The notes beneath the pieces are model-generated. The model made no database searches, had not been told where the DNA came from, and worked only from the letters and a program-made list of their open reading frames with translations. From Anaerotruncus sp. MC2020 (lineage in GTDB: Bacteria; Bacillota; Clostridia; Oscillospirales; Ruminococcaceae): 64,000 nucleotides of DNA. The stretch is from contig KL370840.1 of the NCBI GenBank assembly GCA_000701945.1, positions 958,709 to 1,022,708 of the forward strand. Direction: 5' to 3'. This document shows positions 43,852 to 52,599 of the stretch, in pieces. A program made the position numbers and the translations under genes. How positions within the stretch are numbered: position 1 is the stretch's first letter; every line of letters starts with the position of its first letter.

Positions 43852-43880
43852 TGTAGGGGGCGGCGTCCTCGACGCCCCGC
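43852..43880. repeat. TGTAGGG palindrome (GGCGTCC type)
   Basis: TGTAGGGGGCGGCGTCCTCG then ACGCCCCGC. Compared with the copy at 36846 an A-T pair in the stem is replaced by G-C on both arms. Confidence 0.85.
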
Positions 43881-43899
43881 AAAAAACCGTGGTTCTTGT

Positions 43900-43932
43900 G
43901 TTCGCAAACAATTCACTGGATTGTTTGCGAAG
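43900..43932. repeat. 33-bp hairpin flanking the helicase gene, right copy
   Basis: Arms GTTCGCAAACAAT and ATTGTTTGCGAAg with loop TCACTGG. Inverted relative to the copy at 37696. Confidence 0.85.
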
Positions 43933-43960
43933 AGTGGATTATGAATAAATGCGAATATTT

Positions 43961-44065
43961 CGCCGCCATAGACGGCGACCAAGGACTTTGCCCTTGGAAC
44001 CCACAAGGGCTCTGCCCTTGACCCGCAAGCCTTTGAAAAGGCTTGAGCGAAACTTTCGGTTTCGC
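43961..44065. repeat. Array of five back-to-back hairpins
   Basis: Stems CGCCG (43961-43977), CCAAGG (43979-43997), CAAGGGC (44004-44020), AAGCCTTT (44027-44044) and GCGAAAC (44047-44065). It looks like a dispersed intergenic repeat of Ruminococcaceae that I recall from other genomes; only one copy is here. Confidence 0.65.
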
Positions 44066-44162
44066 GTTCAACTTCATTAATGGCTCAAGCAATCTCCGCG
44101 CGGCAACAATACGATTATCATCGCGCGGCCCACAAGTACAAAACAAAGAAAGAAGCGATAAA

Positions 44163-45506
44163 TTGAACAGACTTCTGATACTCATCGGCAAAATAATAGT
44201 CGGCGTTCTGCGCCTCCTCGGGCGCAACGCGGGCAACCTCCCGGGCATTATCCTGTGGCACCTCACAAACGGAAAATGCTGCAAAATGTTCAAGGTCGAC
44301 TGCCCCATTATCGCCGTGACAGGCACCAACGGCAAGACCTCCGTCACCAACTGCGTCGCCCAGCTCTTTGAGCAGAGCGGCAAGAAAATCATAATCAACC
44401 GCGAGGGCAACAACCTCGACACGGGCATATGCTCCCTCCTGCTCCGCCACTGCGACGGCGCGGGCAGAGTCGATGCGGACTACCTCATTCTCGAGACGGA
44501 CGAGAGCCACGTCCCCGTGGTGTACTCTCAGCTCAAGCTCGAGACGCTCGTCGTGCTCGACTTCTTCCGTGACCAGCTCGACCGCAACGGCGAAATGGAG
44601 ACCCTCATACAGAAGATAAACGGCTTCTGCAAGACCTTCAGCGGCAACCTCATCCTCAACGGCGACGACCCCAACACCGCCCGTCTCGGCAGGGCTAATC
44701 CCGACAACAAGAACGTCAGGTATTTCCGCGCGGAGAAGTACGCCTTCGCGACCGAGAAGATATTCGAGGCGTCCGAGGGACGCTTCTGCCCGTTCTGCGG
44801 AGAGCCGCTCGGATACGAGTTCTACCAGTACTCGCACATCGGCAGATTTGCCTGTCCCAAGTGCGGCTTCGGCAATTATGAAACGTACATCTCCGCGAGC
44901 GGCATAGACCTCGAAAAGCCTGTATTTACGGCTGACGGGCACGAATACTCGCCCAAGCTCAACAGCATCTACAACGTCTACAATATGACGGCGGTAGCGG
45001 CAGTCGCGAAGCTCTACGGCATCGCGCAGGACGTCACCGAGAACGTCATCAACAACTACACCGTCAACAACGGACGCATGGAGACATTCACGCTCGGCGA
45101 CAGGCTCACCACGCTCAATCTCGCGAAAAATCCCGTCGGAGCGAACATGACCCTCCGCGTGATGAACGAGATGAAGGGCGAGAAGGAGCTCCTTTTCGTG
45201 CTCAACGACAACATCGCGGACGGTCTCGACGTGTCGTGGATATGGGACATCAATTTCAGCATCTTCGAGCGCGTGACCCGCGTAGTTACGTCGGGGACGC
45301 GCGCCTACGACATCGCCGTGCGAATCAAGTGCGCGGGCTTTGACCCTGCGAACATCGTAGTCCGCCCCGACCTCGACGAGGCTGTCGAGGAACTCGCACG
45401 CACCGAGGGACGCAAGTTCGTCATCGCGAACTACACCGCCGTCCAGCCGACGCGTGCCGCGCTGAAGCGCTATATTTTGAGCCACGGAGGTAAGTGCGAT
45501 GAGTGA
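44163..45506 (+). CDS. murT: Lipid II isoglutaminyl synthase, MurT subunit
   Basis: 447 residues. The Mur-ligase P-loop is GTNGKTSVTNC. A four-Cys zinc ribbon (CPFCGEPL..CPKCGF, residues about 210-236) and the C-terminal DUF1727 region identify MurT, which with GatD amidates D-Glu in lipid II. I chose TTG at 44163, giving the start NRLLILIGKIIVGVLRL; the frame extends to an ATG at 44043 but that stretch lies in a repeat array. gatD overlaps its end by 8 nt. Confidence 0.92.
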   Translation: MNRLLILIGKIIVGVLRLLGRNAGNLPGIILWHLTNGKCCKMFKVDCPIIAVTGTNGKTSVTNCVAQLFEQSGKKIIINREGNNLDTGICSLLLRHCDGAGRVDADYLILETDESHVPVVYSQLKLETLVVLDFFRDQLDRNGEMETLIQKINGFCKTFSGNLILNGDDPNTARLGRANPDNKNVRYFRAEKYAFATEKIFEASEGRFCPFCGEPLGYEFYQYSHIGRFACPKCGFGNYETYISASGIDLEKPVFTADGHEYSPKLNSIYNVYNMTAVAAVAKLYGIAQDVTENVINNYTVNNGRMETFTLGDRLTTLNLAKNPVGANMTLRVMNEMKGEKELLFVLNDNIADGLDVSWIWDINFSIFERVTRVVTSGTRAYDIAVRIKCAGFDPANIVVRPDLDEAVEELARTEGRKFVIANYTAVQPTRAALKRYILSHGGKCDE

Positions 45507-46242
45507 GATAAGGATACTCCATATGTACGCGGATATGCTCGACCTCTACGGCGACGGCGGCAACATGGAGATAATCAAGTACCGCTGCGAAAAGCGCGGG
45601 ATAGGCTGCGTTATCGACAAGTATTCCATTGACTCGGATATGCCCGATTTCAGCAGCTATGACGTCATATACATCGGCGGAGGCGCTGACCTCGAGCAGC
45701 AGCACATCTCCGCAGACCTGCTCAGATGCAGGGAGCAGATAAAGGCTGCATATGAGGGCGGAACGTTCCTTTTCCTCATCTGCGGAGGCTACCAGCTCAT
45801 GGGAAAATACTACCGCGACGCCGACGGCAACGAGATAGCAGGACTGGGTCTTTTCGACTACTTCACCGTAGCTCCCGCAAGCCGCAAAAAGCGCTGTATC
45901 GGCAATGTCGTGATACGCACCACCTTCACGGGCGCGACCGTAGACGTCGTCGGCTTCGAGAACCACGGCGGTCAGACTCAGGAAGTGAAAACTCCGCTCG
46001 GAGAGGTGCTCTGCGGCAACGGCAACTGCTCGAAAAGTCAGTACGAGGGCTACTTCGAGAAGAACGTCATCGCAACGTATATGCACGGTCCGTGCCTGTC
46101 TAAGAACCCCGAGCTCTCGGACTATATCATCGGCTACTGCCTCGACAGGCGAAGCGGCTCGCACGTTGAGCTTGCAAAGCTCGACGACACGCTCGAGCAC
46201 GACTGCCGCCGCGTCATGACCGAGAGATTACTGAAGGAATAA
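45499..46242 (+). CDS. gatD: Lipid II isoglutaminyl synthase, GatD glutamine amidotransferase subunit
   Basis: 247 residues, a CobB/CobQ-like class I glutaminase. Catalytic Cys is in FLFLICGGYQLMG, with His later in TYMHGPCLSKNPE. It supplies ammonia to MurT. GGAGG lies 8 nt before the ATG, inside the end of murT. Amidated lipid II is needed for efficient cross-linking and fits the cell-wall genes that follow. Confidence 0.93.
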   Translation: MSEIRILHMYADMLDLYGDGGNMEIIKYRCEKRGIGCVIDKYSIDSDMPDFSSYDVIYIGGGADLEQQHISADLLRCREQIKAAYEGGTFLFLICGGYQLMGKYYRDADGNEIAGLGLFDYFTVAPASRKKRCIGNVVIRTTFTGATVDVVGFENHGGQTQEVKTPLGEVLCGNGNCSKSQYEGYFEKNVIATYMHGPCLSKNPELSDYIIGYCLDRRSGSHVELAKLDDTLEHDCRRVMTERLLKE

Positions 46243-46257
46243 ACCAATGGAGATAAT

Positions 46258-47559
46258 ATGAAACGCTACAGAATCGCAACTATTTCACTCGCGGCACTGC
46301 TGCTTACGGGCTGCGGCAAGAGCGTGGGAGCCGAGAACTCCGCGCCCGAGACTACGACCGCCGCGACCACTACGGCTACTGCTCAGACGACTGCCGCAAC
46401 CACTACAGCGACCACCGTCACCACCACAAAGACGGTCAGCACAGATATCCCTGACGATGTCGTGCTCGAAACCGAGGCGGAGATAGAGGTCTACTCGAAT
46501 ACGACTATCGCGGAGCTCGTCAACGACAACAACGTCAAGCTCACCGCTCCCGCCGACCTCATCGACACCGAAGGGCTTGGCGAGAAAAAGGCTAAGGTGC
46601 TCTTCGAGTACGAAGGCAATGAATATGAAAAAGAGGTCAGCTACACCGTGGTCGACACCACTCCTCCGCTGATACTCAACTCGGGCTGGAATCCCTATGC
46701 AAAGGTCGGCGAGCCCTTCGACATCGACAAAATAATCGGCTACGTCGACAACTATGACCGCGCTCCTACGGTGACATACGAGGGCGAGGTCGACACCTCC
46801 GAGGTCGGCAGAAGCACGCTCGATGTGACCGTCACCGACAGCTCGGGCAACTCCACGCGCTTTGACGTGACGGTGCTCGTACTCAACGAGATACCGCGTC
46901 CCGAGGACAACAACCCGCGCGTCGCCTACTCCGACTTCATCGACACCTACAGCTATCTCGGCGACGTCAGCTTCGGCATCGACGTCTCCGCGTGGCAGAC
47001 CGACGTCGACTACGACGCCGTAAAGGACGCGGGCTGTGAGTTCGTGCTCATGCGAATGGGCTACTACTACCGCGGCGAGCCCGAAATGGACGACTACTAC
47101 GAGCAGAATATGAAGAACGCCACTGCGGCGGGGCTCGATGTGGGAGTGTACTTCTACTCCGCGGACAACACCGAGGAGGGCGCCCGCGAGCACGCGCGCT
47201 GGGTCATAGACCAGCTCGACGGCAGGGAACTCGACTACCCTATCGCCTTCGACTGGGAGGAATGGGCTACGTTCCAGGAATATGGCATGAATATCCACGA
47301 CCTCAACAACGTGTTCGAGGCGTTCTGCGACGAGTGCGAGAAGCACGGCTATTCGGCGATGCTCTACAGCAGTAAGAACTTCCTCAACAACTTCTGGGAG
47401 AACAGCGGCGACCACCCCGTCTGGCTCGCGCACTACGTCGACGAGACCGACTACGAAGGCGCATATGCGCTCTGGCAGGCGAGCGCCTACGGACGTATCC
47501 CAGGCATCGCGGGCGACGTCGATATGAACATCCGCTTCAACTCGGAACCGCTGGAATAA
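46258..47559 (+). CDS. GH25 lysozyme-like lipoprotein
   Basis: 433 residues. The lipobox LLLTGC (residues 14-19) is followed by a Thr-rich stalk, then Ig-like/DUF5011 segments (about 75-215, DTTPPLILNSGW, VTVTDSSGNS) and a C-terminal GH25 domain: FGIDVSAWQTDVDY, the catalytic region YPIAFDWEEWATF, and ALWQASAYGRIPGIAGDVDMN. GH25 enzymes cut the MurNAc-GlcNAc bond. The position right after murT-gatD suggests wall remodelling at the membrane face. Confidence 0.92.
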   Translation: MKRYRIATISLAALLLTGCGKSVGAENSAPETTTAATTTATAQTTAATTTATTVTTTKTVSTDIPDDVVLETEAEIEVYSNTTIAELVNDNNVKLTAPADLIDTEGLGEKKAKVLFEYEGNEYEKEVSYTVVDTTPPLILNSGWNPYAKVGEPFDIDKIIGYVDNYDRAPTVTYEGEVDTSEVGRSTLDVTVTDSSGNSTRFDVTVLVLNEIPRPEDNNPRVAYSDFIDTYSYLGDVSFGIDVSAWQTDVDYDAVKDAGCEFVLMRMGYYYRGEPEMDDYYEQNMKNATAAGLDVGVYFYSADNTEEGAREHARWVIDQLDGRELDYPIAFDWEEWATFQEYGMNIHDLNNVFEAFCDECEKHGYSAMLYSSKNFLNNFWENSGDHPVWLAHYVDETDYEGAYALWQASAYGRIPGIAGDVDMNIRFNSEPLE

Positions 47560-47605
47560 TGACCTGTCTGCACAAGATATACAATACATGATAAGGGTGA
47601 AATAT

Positions 47606-49066
47606 ATGAAACGAAACAAAACCATTCTTGCCGCCGTTTCTGCGGCTGTGCTCCTCGCTCCGATGACCTCATGCGGCACCGTAGTCGAGCGCGCAGGAGG
47701 TCCCGACTCCGTCATCGCCATGGCAACGGGAACTGCCGCCGCCACAGTCGCCTCCGACGGCGTGACTGAGACAACTACCGCGACGGCTGACGCTCCAAAG
47801 AGCACCGATATCATGCGCGGTGACCTCATCGACGCAAGCGGCAAGGTGCTGATGTACAGCACCAAGGACGATGCGGGCAAGGAGGTCCGCATGACGAACG
47901 ACGCTAACAAGGTCGCGTTCGCGAATGTGCTCAATGAGATGTCCGAAGGGCTCGACCTTACATATGACAAGCTCCTTCGCACCCAGAACCCCTCATCACA
48001 TATCGGCGACAAGATCGGGCAGTCGATACAGCTCACCTTCGACTCAGCCAAGCAGGTAGCGATATACGACTACATGGCAAGCCAGAACCTCGTCGGCTCG
48101 GTAGTCGTGATGAGAACGGACGGCTCGCTCATGGCGCAGGTCAACTACCCGTCCTACGACCCCGACCTCTACTACGGCACCGACACCGATGAGGACCTCG
48201 CGTGGGGCAATTACGGCAACAAGGCTTTCCAGAACGCCGAGCCGGGTTCGTGCTTCAAGATAATGTCCGAGGTCATCGCCGACAAGCACGGCATTACAAG
48301 TCTGTATGACGAGGGAACATGGGAATTCGACGGTGTTGCGATAGTCAACTGGGACCACGACAAAACGTGGCAGTACCCCGTGTATGAGCGCACGCTCTAC
48401 TCCGCATTCGTCAACTCCAGCAACATCTTCTTCGCCAAGGCTTTCGACCAGATAGGCAAGGACGACGTCCTCGCCGACCTCGAGAACATCTTCCACTTCT
48501 GCTCCGATATCGACTGCGACTTCGGCAAGCTCCACAACAACGTCGAGATATACTGCGACGACGACCTCAGACGTACAGCCTTCGGGCAGTCCTACGTGCT
48601 GACCTGTCCGCTGTATCTCGCGGCTCTCGGACGTGAAGCCGTCTTCGGCGATATGGTAACTCCGTTCACTATCGGGAAAATAGTCGATACGAACGATTTA
48701 TCAAAGACAGTGAAATCGGGCACAACTCCGAACAGCAAGATTTGCAGTATCCCCGAGGAGTGCCGTCAGAACCTGCTCTCGGGTATGTCGGGAGTTGCGG
48801 GGAATATCGGCTTGTCCGTACCCGCAGGCTACGAGCTCTACGCCAAGACAGGCACCGCCGAGACGTGGAAGGGCGACTTCCTGTACATAACGGGCGTGCT
48901 GAAAAACCCGAGCGATAACGGCTCGGGAACGTGGTCGGACTACGGAAGCTATGACGGCTCCTACGTCGTAGTGATGCAGGTGCAGAATCCCGACTACTTC
49001 GGCTACAGCTTCGCGAGCGACTCAGTATCGCTGTATCAGAACATAATCAATATCGTAGCTGAATAA
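47606..49066 (+). CDS. Penicillin-binding transpeptidase lipoprotein
   Basis: 486 residues. The N-terminus ends in LLAPMTSC, a lipobox, rather than a plain membrane anchor. Transpeptidase motifs are SxxK in PGSCFKIM (near 214), SxN in NSSNIFFAK (near 271) and KTG in YAKTGTAE (near 412). The N-terminal pedestal is short, about 150 residues, so it is smaller than FtsI/PBP2 proteins and could be a specialised D,D-transpeptidase or a beta-lactam sensor. ATG at 47606 has AAGGGTG upstream; the ATG at 47588 lies before it. Confidence 0.88.
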   Translation: MKRNKTILAAVSAAVLLAPMTSCGTVVERAGGPDSVIAMATGTAAATVASDGVTETTTATADAPKSTDIMRGDLIDASGKVLMYSTKDDAGKEVRMTNDANKVAFANVLNEMSEGLDLTYDKLLRTQNPSSHIGDKIGQSIQLTFDSAKQVAIYDYMASQNLVGSVVVMRTDGSLMAQVNYPSYDPDLYYGTDTDEDLAWGNYGNKAFQNAEPGSCFKIMSEVIADKHGITSLYDEGTWEFDGVAIVNWDHDKTWQYPVYERTLYSAFVNSSNIFFAKAFDQIGKDDVLADLENIFHFCSDIDCDFGKLHNNVEIYCDDDLRRTAFGQSYVLTCPLYLAALGREAVFGDMVTPFTIGKIVDTNDLSKTVKSGTTPNSKICSIPEECRQNLLSGMSGVAGNIGLSVPAGYELYAKTGTAETWKGDFLYITGVLKNPSDNGSGTWSDYGSYDGSYVVVMQVQNPDYFGYSFASDSVSLYQNIINIVAE

Positions 49067-49111
49067 TTCGGCTCAAACCGCAGATAATACCTGCGGAAGG
49101 AGCTGATAAAA

Positions 49112-49309
49112 ATGCGGCGAAAGAAGTCCATCCCACTCCCACTCCCCGCCCCCGATAAGCAGGGATTCGAGTACTCCTGTCCGTCAGCCTCGTGGGGCGA
49201 TATGACAGGTCTTATCCCGACAGGCGAGGGCGACAATAAAGTTGACGAGGTCCGCGGGGACATCTATCCCTACCTCCACGGGCATCACGGGAGCGATAAA
49301 ACGACTTAA
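49112..49309 (+). CDS. Small hypothetical protein
   Basis: 65 residues, basic start (MRRKKSIPLPLPAPDKQG) and a Gly/Asp/His-rich end. No family is recognised. GGAAGGAG stands about 9 nt before the ATG and a strong terminator follows 10 nt after the stop, which favours a real gene. No membrane helix is seen. Confidence 0.55.
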   Translation: MRRKKSIPLPLPAPDKQGFEYSCPSASWGDMTGLIPTGEGDNKVDEVRGDIYPYLHGHHGSDKTT

Positions 49310-49318
49310 ATCATTTAA

Positions 49319-49346
49319 AAAGGCACTCGGAGCTTCGAGTGCCTTT
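49319..49346 (+). terminator. Terminator after the PBP/small-protein genes
   Basis: AAAGGCACTCG and CGAGTGCCTTT, 11-bp stem, 6-nt loop, T-run after. Confidence 0.92.
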
Positions 49347-49413
49347 TTTGTGGATATTATGCACAATCGGCACTGAAAAATTTGACTGTTCCGACGAAAT
49401 CGCTCCGAGGTAC

Positions 49414-49442
49414 TTTATTTTTTACTTAAAATATGGTATAAT
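49414..49442 (+). promoter_or_regulatory. Promoter of the lacI-like gene
   Basis: TTTATT, 17-nt spacer, TATAAT (49437-49442) with an extended TGG just before it. Confidence 0.6.
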
Positions 49443-49479
49443 GTGGGAAGTTAATTAAACCTTGATAAGGCGGAGAAAT

Positions 49480-50508
49480 ATGAAAAACGGCATAAAAATG
49501 CTCGATATCGCAACAAAGCTCGGCGTAAGCGTAGTTACGGTGTCAAACGCCCTCGCGGGACGCGACGGCGTAAGCGAGCAGATGAGAAAAAAAATCTGCG
49601 ATACCGCAGAAGAAATGGGCTATAAGCCCTCGAATACAAAGTCGGGCAAGAAGAAGCCCGCCGTGCCTAAACTCGGCAAGAGCGTCGGGATAATCACCTC
49701 CGAGCGCTTCGTCGGCGCACGCGGCACCTTCTACTGGGAGCTCACCGCAAACATCTCAAACAAGCTGTCGGCGATGAACGTGCTGACGGTATACGAGTGC
49801 ATCACCTCCGAGAGCGAGAAAAGCGGTGTCCTCCCGAATATGATAACCGAGAAGAAGGTCGACGGCATAATCGTCATCGGGCAGATATGCAGGGACTATA
49901 TCCACAGGCTCAGCCAGATAGACCTCCCGCTCATTTTCGTCGACTTCTACGACAACCGCTACGAGATAGACTCCGTCAACTCCGACAGCTACCACGGCGG
50001 CTACATACTCACCGATTACCTCGTCCGCTGCGGACACAAGAATATCGGCTTTTTTGGCTTGCTCAACGCCACAAGCAGCATAAACGACCGCTTCCTCGGC
50101 TATGTGAAGTGCCTCATGGAGAACGGGCTCGAGTACCGTCAGGACTGGACTATCCCCGACAGGACGGAGCGCAGCCTCCTCCTCGACAAGATAGACTTCC
50201 CCGACGAGATGCCGACCGCCTTCGTCTGCAACAGCGACGAGACTGCATTCCGCGTGATATCGGCGCTGAAATCGAAGGGCGTGCGCGTCCCCGAGGATAT
50301 ATCCGTCGTCGGCTACGACAACTACACCGTCTCGAGCATATGCATCCCAACCATAACCACTATCGAGGTCGACCTCGAGAAAATGGCGTCCGAGGCGGTA
50401 AAGATAATGGCAAAGAAGCTCTCCGACCCGTCCTATACCGCGGGCAGAAGGATAATCAGCGGCAGGCTCATAATCAAGAACAGCGTGCTCGACATCAGCG
50501 AAAATTGA
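49480..50508 (+). CDS. LacI-family transcriptional regulator
   Basis: 342 residues. The N-terminal HTH reads KMLDIATKLGVSVVTVSNAL with hinge RKKICDTAEEMGYKP, then a periplasmic-binding-protein-like sugar sensor (KVDGIIVIG, DNRYEIDSVNSD, ISVVGYDNYTVSS). ATG at 49480 follows AAGGCGGAG; the in-frame TTG at 49462 is before it. The effector is unknown. Downstream genes are DUF5662 and a GH3 hexosaminidase, so amino-sugar control is possible. Confidence 0.92.
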   Translation: MKNGIKMLDIATKLGVSVVTVSNALAGRDGVSEQMRKKICDTAEEMGYKPSNTKSGKKKPAVPKLGKSVGIITSERFVGARGTFYWELTANISNKLSAMNVLTVYECITSESEKSGVLPNMITEKKVDGIIVIGQICRDYIHRLSQIDLPLIFVDFYDNRYEIDSVNSDSYHGGYILTDYLVRCGHKNIGFFGLLNATSSINDRFLGYVKCLMENGLEYRQDWTIPDRTERSLLLDKIDFPDEMPTAFVCNSDETAFRVISALKSKGVRVPEDISVVGYDNYTVSSICIPTITTIEVDLEKMASEAVKIMAKKLSDPSYTAGRRIISGRLIIKNSVLDISEN

Positions 50509-50517
50509 GGTGACACC

Positions 50518-51078
50518 ATGCTTTTACACAACTTCTTCGGACACCTCAGCACCGTCACACGCCACCGCCATATGGTCATGGTACACTGCTTCAAGGCGGG
50601 TATCATCAAGCGCGGTCTGCTGCACGACCTGTCCAAATTCTCGCCGACCGAGTTCATACCGGGCGTGCTGTACTATCAGGGCAGCCGCTCTCCGAATGAG
50701 AAGGAGCGGGAGGTCACGGGATATTCCCGCGCGTGGATGCACCACAAGGGCAGGAATACCCACCACTTTGAATACTGGACGGACTACAGCACCGTCACGG
50801 GCACCCTCGACCCGATGAAAATGCCCGATATATACATTTTTGAGATGTTCTGCGACAGAGTCGCCGCATCAAAGATATACAACAAGGAAAAATATACGGA
50901 CAGCTGCCCGCTCGAATACTTCCTCAGAATGCGTCCCAAGCGCGCTATCGAGCAGTCCACGGCGGACAAGCTGGAGTTTCTGCTCCGCCTCCTTGCCGAT
51001 AAGGGCGAGGACGCCGCATTCAGATATATCCGTAAGAGAGTCAGGAAACTGAAAAATGAAAAACACAAGACCAAATAA
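50518..51078 (+). CDS. DUF5662 family protein
   Basis: 186 residues, mostly helical. HLSTVTRHRHMVMVHCFKAG, LLHDLSKFSPTEF and WMHHKGRNTHHFEYW give a His/Asp-rich set like a metal-dependent HD-type hydrolase. GAGGTGACACC precedes the ATG. It overlaps the GH3 gene by 23 nt. Function is unknown. Confidence 0.85.
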   Translation: MLLHNFFGHLSTVTRHRHMVMVHCFKAGIIKRGLLHDLSKFSPTEFIPGVLYYQGSRSPNEKEREVTGYSRAWMHHKGRNTHHFEYWTDYSTVTGTLDPMKMPDIYIFEMFCDRVAASKIYNKEKYTDSCPLEYFLRMRPKRAIEQSTADKLEFLLRLLADKGEDAAFRYIRKRVRKLKNEKHKTK

Positions 51079-52525
51079 GCTCATCGCCCTCGCACTGGCG
51101 ATGACCTCGCTCCTCGCGGGCTGCGGAAGAGATATCCCCAACGCCGAGGACACCATAGCTACCGTCGGGACGACGGAGCAGACGCAGGTGAGCTCCACCA
51201 GCAGGACAACTTCCGCAAAGACAACATCAGCAGGCAGGACGACCTCCGCTTCCACTACCTCGGAGGCGACCACAGCTTCAACTACTGACAAGGAGGAAGA
51301 GCCCGTGCTGACCAACGCTCCAGCTTCGGGCAATGAGCCCTACTCCCCCGGTATCGAGAATCCGCCTGACAGCGGCGGTTATTCTCCCACGCCGAACTAT
51401 ACAAGACCTGCCGTAACGACTGCTAAGCGCACGACTTCGGCTCAGACCACCACAACAAAGGCTCCCGTGAAACCGTCCCGTCCGACCGACGCAGACGAGC
51501 TCCTCGCGGATATGAGCCTGCACGAAAAGGTCTGTCAGATGTTCATGACCCACCCCGAGGGACTGACTGGCTACGGCTGCTTCAACTACGCCGACCAGCA
51601 TACCTACGACTGCTACGACAATTACCCGATAGGCGGCTATATATTCTTCGCGAACAATCTTGTCAGCTCGGAGCAGACCCGCAATATGCTCTCGAATCTG
51701 CAAAATTACGCCAAGTCCAAGGGCGCGGGAGTCTTCCTCGCGACCGATGAGGAGGGCGGATACATAACCCGCGTCAGCTACAAGCTCGGAGCTCCCGCTG
51801 TGTACAATATGTCCTACTACGGCGGGCTCAACGACTACGACGAGGCTTTCGGCGTGGGTACTACGATAGGCACCTACCTCGCGGACTACGGCTTCAACGT
51901 TGACTTCGCGCCCGTCGCGGACGTCAACATCAATCCCAACAACGAGCTCGGCAACCGCATTTTCAGCTCCGACCCGAACGTCGTGGCGGATATGTCTGCG
52001 GCTGTGGTCGAGGGACTGCAAAGCAAGGGCGTCAGCGGCACGCTCAAGCACTTCCCGGGTCTCGGCGCGGGCGGAAGCAACACCCACTACGGCACTGTCA
52101 TCATGGACAGGAGCTACGAACAGCTCCACGATAATGAATTTGTCGCATTTCAGGGCGGTATCGACGCGGGCTGCGACTTCGTCATGGTAGGTCATCAGGT
52201 AGTCACGGGCGCGGGAGACAATATGCCCGCCGACCTCTCAAAGGTCATCGTGACGGACTGGCTGAGGGACGAACTCGGCTTTGACGGCATCGCTATCACG
52301 GACGCTCAGGCTATGGGAGCTATCGTCAACACGTACGGCAGCTCCGAGGCGGCTGTGCTCTCTGTGGAGGCGGGTATCGACATAATACTCATGCCCGCAG
52401 ACCTCGCTGCGGCAGTCAGCGGCATAGAGCAGGCGGTAAGCTCGGGACGCATCAGCGAGGAGCGCATCGACGAGAGCGTGCTCCGCATACTGAAGCAGAA
52501 GGAGAAGCTCGGGCTTCTCGGATAA
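51056..52525 (+). CDS. GH3 beta-N-acetylhexosaminidase-like lipoprotein
   Basis: 489 residues. Lipobox SLLAGC near 22, a Thr/Ser-rich stalk (to about 150), then a GH3 NagZ-type barrel: DEEGGYITRV, VDFAPVADVNINPNNELGNR, KHFPGLGAGGSNTHYG with the His of the catalytic His-Asp dyad, and the likely nucleophile Asp in ITDAQAMGAI (usually SDDLxM). It should release N-acetylhexosamine from wall fragments outside the membrane, complementing the GH25 enzyme. It overlaps the DUF5662 gene. Confidence 0.9.
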   Translation: MKNTRPNKLIALALAMTSLLAGCGRDIPNAEDTIATVGTTEQTQVSSTSRTTSAKTTSAGRTTSASTTSEATTASTTDKEEEPVLTNAPASGNEPYSPGIENPPDSGGYSPTPNYTRPAVTTAKRTTSAQTTTTKAPVKPSRPTDADELLADMSLHEKVCQMFMTHPEGLTGYGCFNYADQHTYDCYDNYPIGGYIFFANNLVSSEQTRNMLSNLQNYAKSKGAGVFLATDEEGGYITRVSYKLGAPAVYNMSYYGGLNDYDEAFGVGTTIGTYLADYGFNVDFAPVADVNINPNNELGNRIFSSDPNVVADMSAAVVEGLQSKGVSGTLKHFPGLGAGGSNTHYGTVIMDRSYEQLHDNEFVAFQGGIDAGCDFVMVGHQVVTGAGDNMPADLSKVIVTDWLRDELGFDGIAITDAQAMGAIVNTYGSSEAAVLSVEAGIDIILMPADLAAAVSGIEQAVSSGRISEERIDESVLRILKQKEKLGLLG

Positions 52526-52557
52526 AATGCAACAGTCAAAGGCTCTGCTTTAACTGA

Positions 52558-52597
52558 AAAAAGCTCTGAAAAAGCTAACGCTTTTTCAGAGCTTTTT
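52558..52597. terminator. Bidirectional terminator
   Basis: An 18-bp perfect stem with A- and T-runs at its ends and loop TAAC, between convergent GH3 (+) and ABC-2 (-) genes. Confidence 0.92.
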
Positions 52598-52599
52598 GA

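Larger units (their letters stand above)
43738..44162. other. Gene-free, repeat-filled gap after the helicase gene
   Basis: It contains TGTAGGG palindromes (43738, 43793, 43852), the right 33-bp hairpin (43900) and a five-hairpin array (43961-44065). The reading frame of murT extends back to 44043, but through the array. Confidence 0.6.

Noticed and set aside
37610..43880. Possible CRISPR array made of TGTAGGG repeats
   Set aside because: Spacing is irregular, copies lie in both orientations and no cas genes are near.
37696..43932. Insertion sequence carrying the helicase gene
   Set aside because: No transposase and no target duplication; the 33-bp hairpins are not typical terminal repeats, so only a cargo-slot hypothesis is kept.
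44118..45485. Minus-strand frame opposite murT
   Set aside because: Shadow frame; the plus strand has the P-loop and zinc ribbon.
46285..48051. Minus-strand frame opposite the GH25 and PBP genes
   Set aside because: It spans two well-supported plus-strand lipoprotein genes and their gap; composition is Val/Asp-rich shadow.
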